Part shown: positions 6,543 through 6,743 of the stretch, one piece after another
How positions within the stretch are numbered: position 1 is the stretch's first letter
How the letters are laid out: each line of letters begins with the position of its first letter
Origin: an uncultured Clostridia bacterium
Lineage (GTDB): Bacteria > Bacillota > Clostridia > Oscillospirales > Oscillospiraceae
NCBI GenBank assembly: GCA_947177005.1
Contig: CAMWSZ010000166.1
Coordinates: 1-6,743, forward strand
Direction: 5' to 3'
Length of the DNA stretch: 6,743 bases
Notes under the pieces: model-generated
The model's database searches: none
What the model saw: the letters and a program-made list of their open reading frames with translations, nothing else
What the model was told of the DNA's origin: nothing
Position numbers and translations under genes: made by a program

Positions 6543-6743
6543 TCATATGCCGCTTGCGTTGATAAAACGGCGCAGATTGTAAAGGTCCTCCATATCCGGA
6601 TGGTTCATTGATTGTTGAAATCCTTCCATCATAGCTTTTGCGAGTTTATCCTCCGGGTCCTTGTCCAAGACTTTCTGCGGTATATCCATAAAATTGGCTG
6701 GAATCTGGCCTGGACAGATAAACAGGCCACGATAATCACATTC
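6543..6743 (-). CDS. C-terminal part of a probable flavodoxin-family protein (5' end outside window)
   Basis: An open frame runs in from the window edge and ends at TGA (6545-6543), giving 66 residues; the start is not in the window. The tail contains a Cys-Pro-Gly at residues 10-12 and, near the end, HPDMEDLYNLRRF (residues 49-60 region). The pattern 'F-x-C-x-G ... HPD-x-x-DL-x-x-A/L-x-x-F' is what I know from the C-termini of flavodoxin-like FMN proteins in anaerobes, where the last helix follows an H-P-(D/N)-E-x-D-L segment. The FMN-binding N-terminus cannot be seen, so a redox function is inferred only from this short match. The gene stops 26 bases before the first ABC half-transporter on the same strand, with no visible terminator or promoter between them, so they are probably co-transcribed. 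It could also be an unrelated small protein. The frame is well supported; the family name is moderate. Confidence 0.55.
   Translation of the reverse strand, partial: ECDYRGLFICPGQIPANFMDIPQKVLDKDPEDKLAKAMMEGFQQSMNHPDMEDLYNLRRFINASGI

Overview
The window looks like a chromosomal stretch from a low-to-moderate GC Bacillota (Clostridia-type) bacterium. The reasons are strong GGAGG-type ribosome binding sites, use of TTG as a start codon, a MepA-type MATE pump, and a tandem half-transporter ABC pair with a linker of the kind I associate with clostridial exporters. This is inference from gene type and style; there is no rRNA or other phylogenetic marker. All convincing genes lie on the minus strand, so transcription runs from high to low coordinates.

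Upstream end (6743 to 4742): the window opens inside a gene whose C-terminal 66 residues resemble the tail of a flavodoxin-family protein. After 26 bases comes a tandem pair of ABC half-exporters, 585 and 624 residues, separated by only 16 bases. The first has lost the catalytic glutamate (Asp497) and the switch histidine (Gln528) but keeps a good signature motif. The second keeps both catalytic residues but has an altered signature motif (LSQGQ). The defects complement each other, so the two very probably form one heterodimeric exporter with one working and one degenerate ATP site.

Middle (2867 to 1414): a 92-base gap holds a possible promoter overlapped by an imperfect palindrome. It is followed by a 453-residue MATE-family antiporter of the MepA type. 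The region therefore codes for two unrelated drug/metabolite efflux machines, one driven by ATP and one by an ion gradient.

Downstream end (1334 to 1): a stand-alone CheW-like protein, then an overlapping gene of unknown function that appears frameshifted near its 3' end, then a decayed fragment of a glycine-rich membrane-protein gene (DUF1269-like), and finally about 290 bases with no convincing gene. The left end looks degenerate, with coding-like sequence scattered over several frames, while the transporters on the right are intact.

I see no CRISPR array, tRNA, rRNA, insertion sequence or clear intrinsic terminator. I do not see a new multi-gene system. The points most worth checking are the orphan CheW beside efflux pumps, the palindrome before the MATE gene, and the frameshifted unknown gene.
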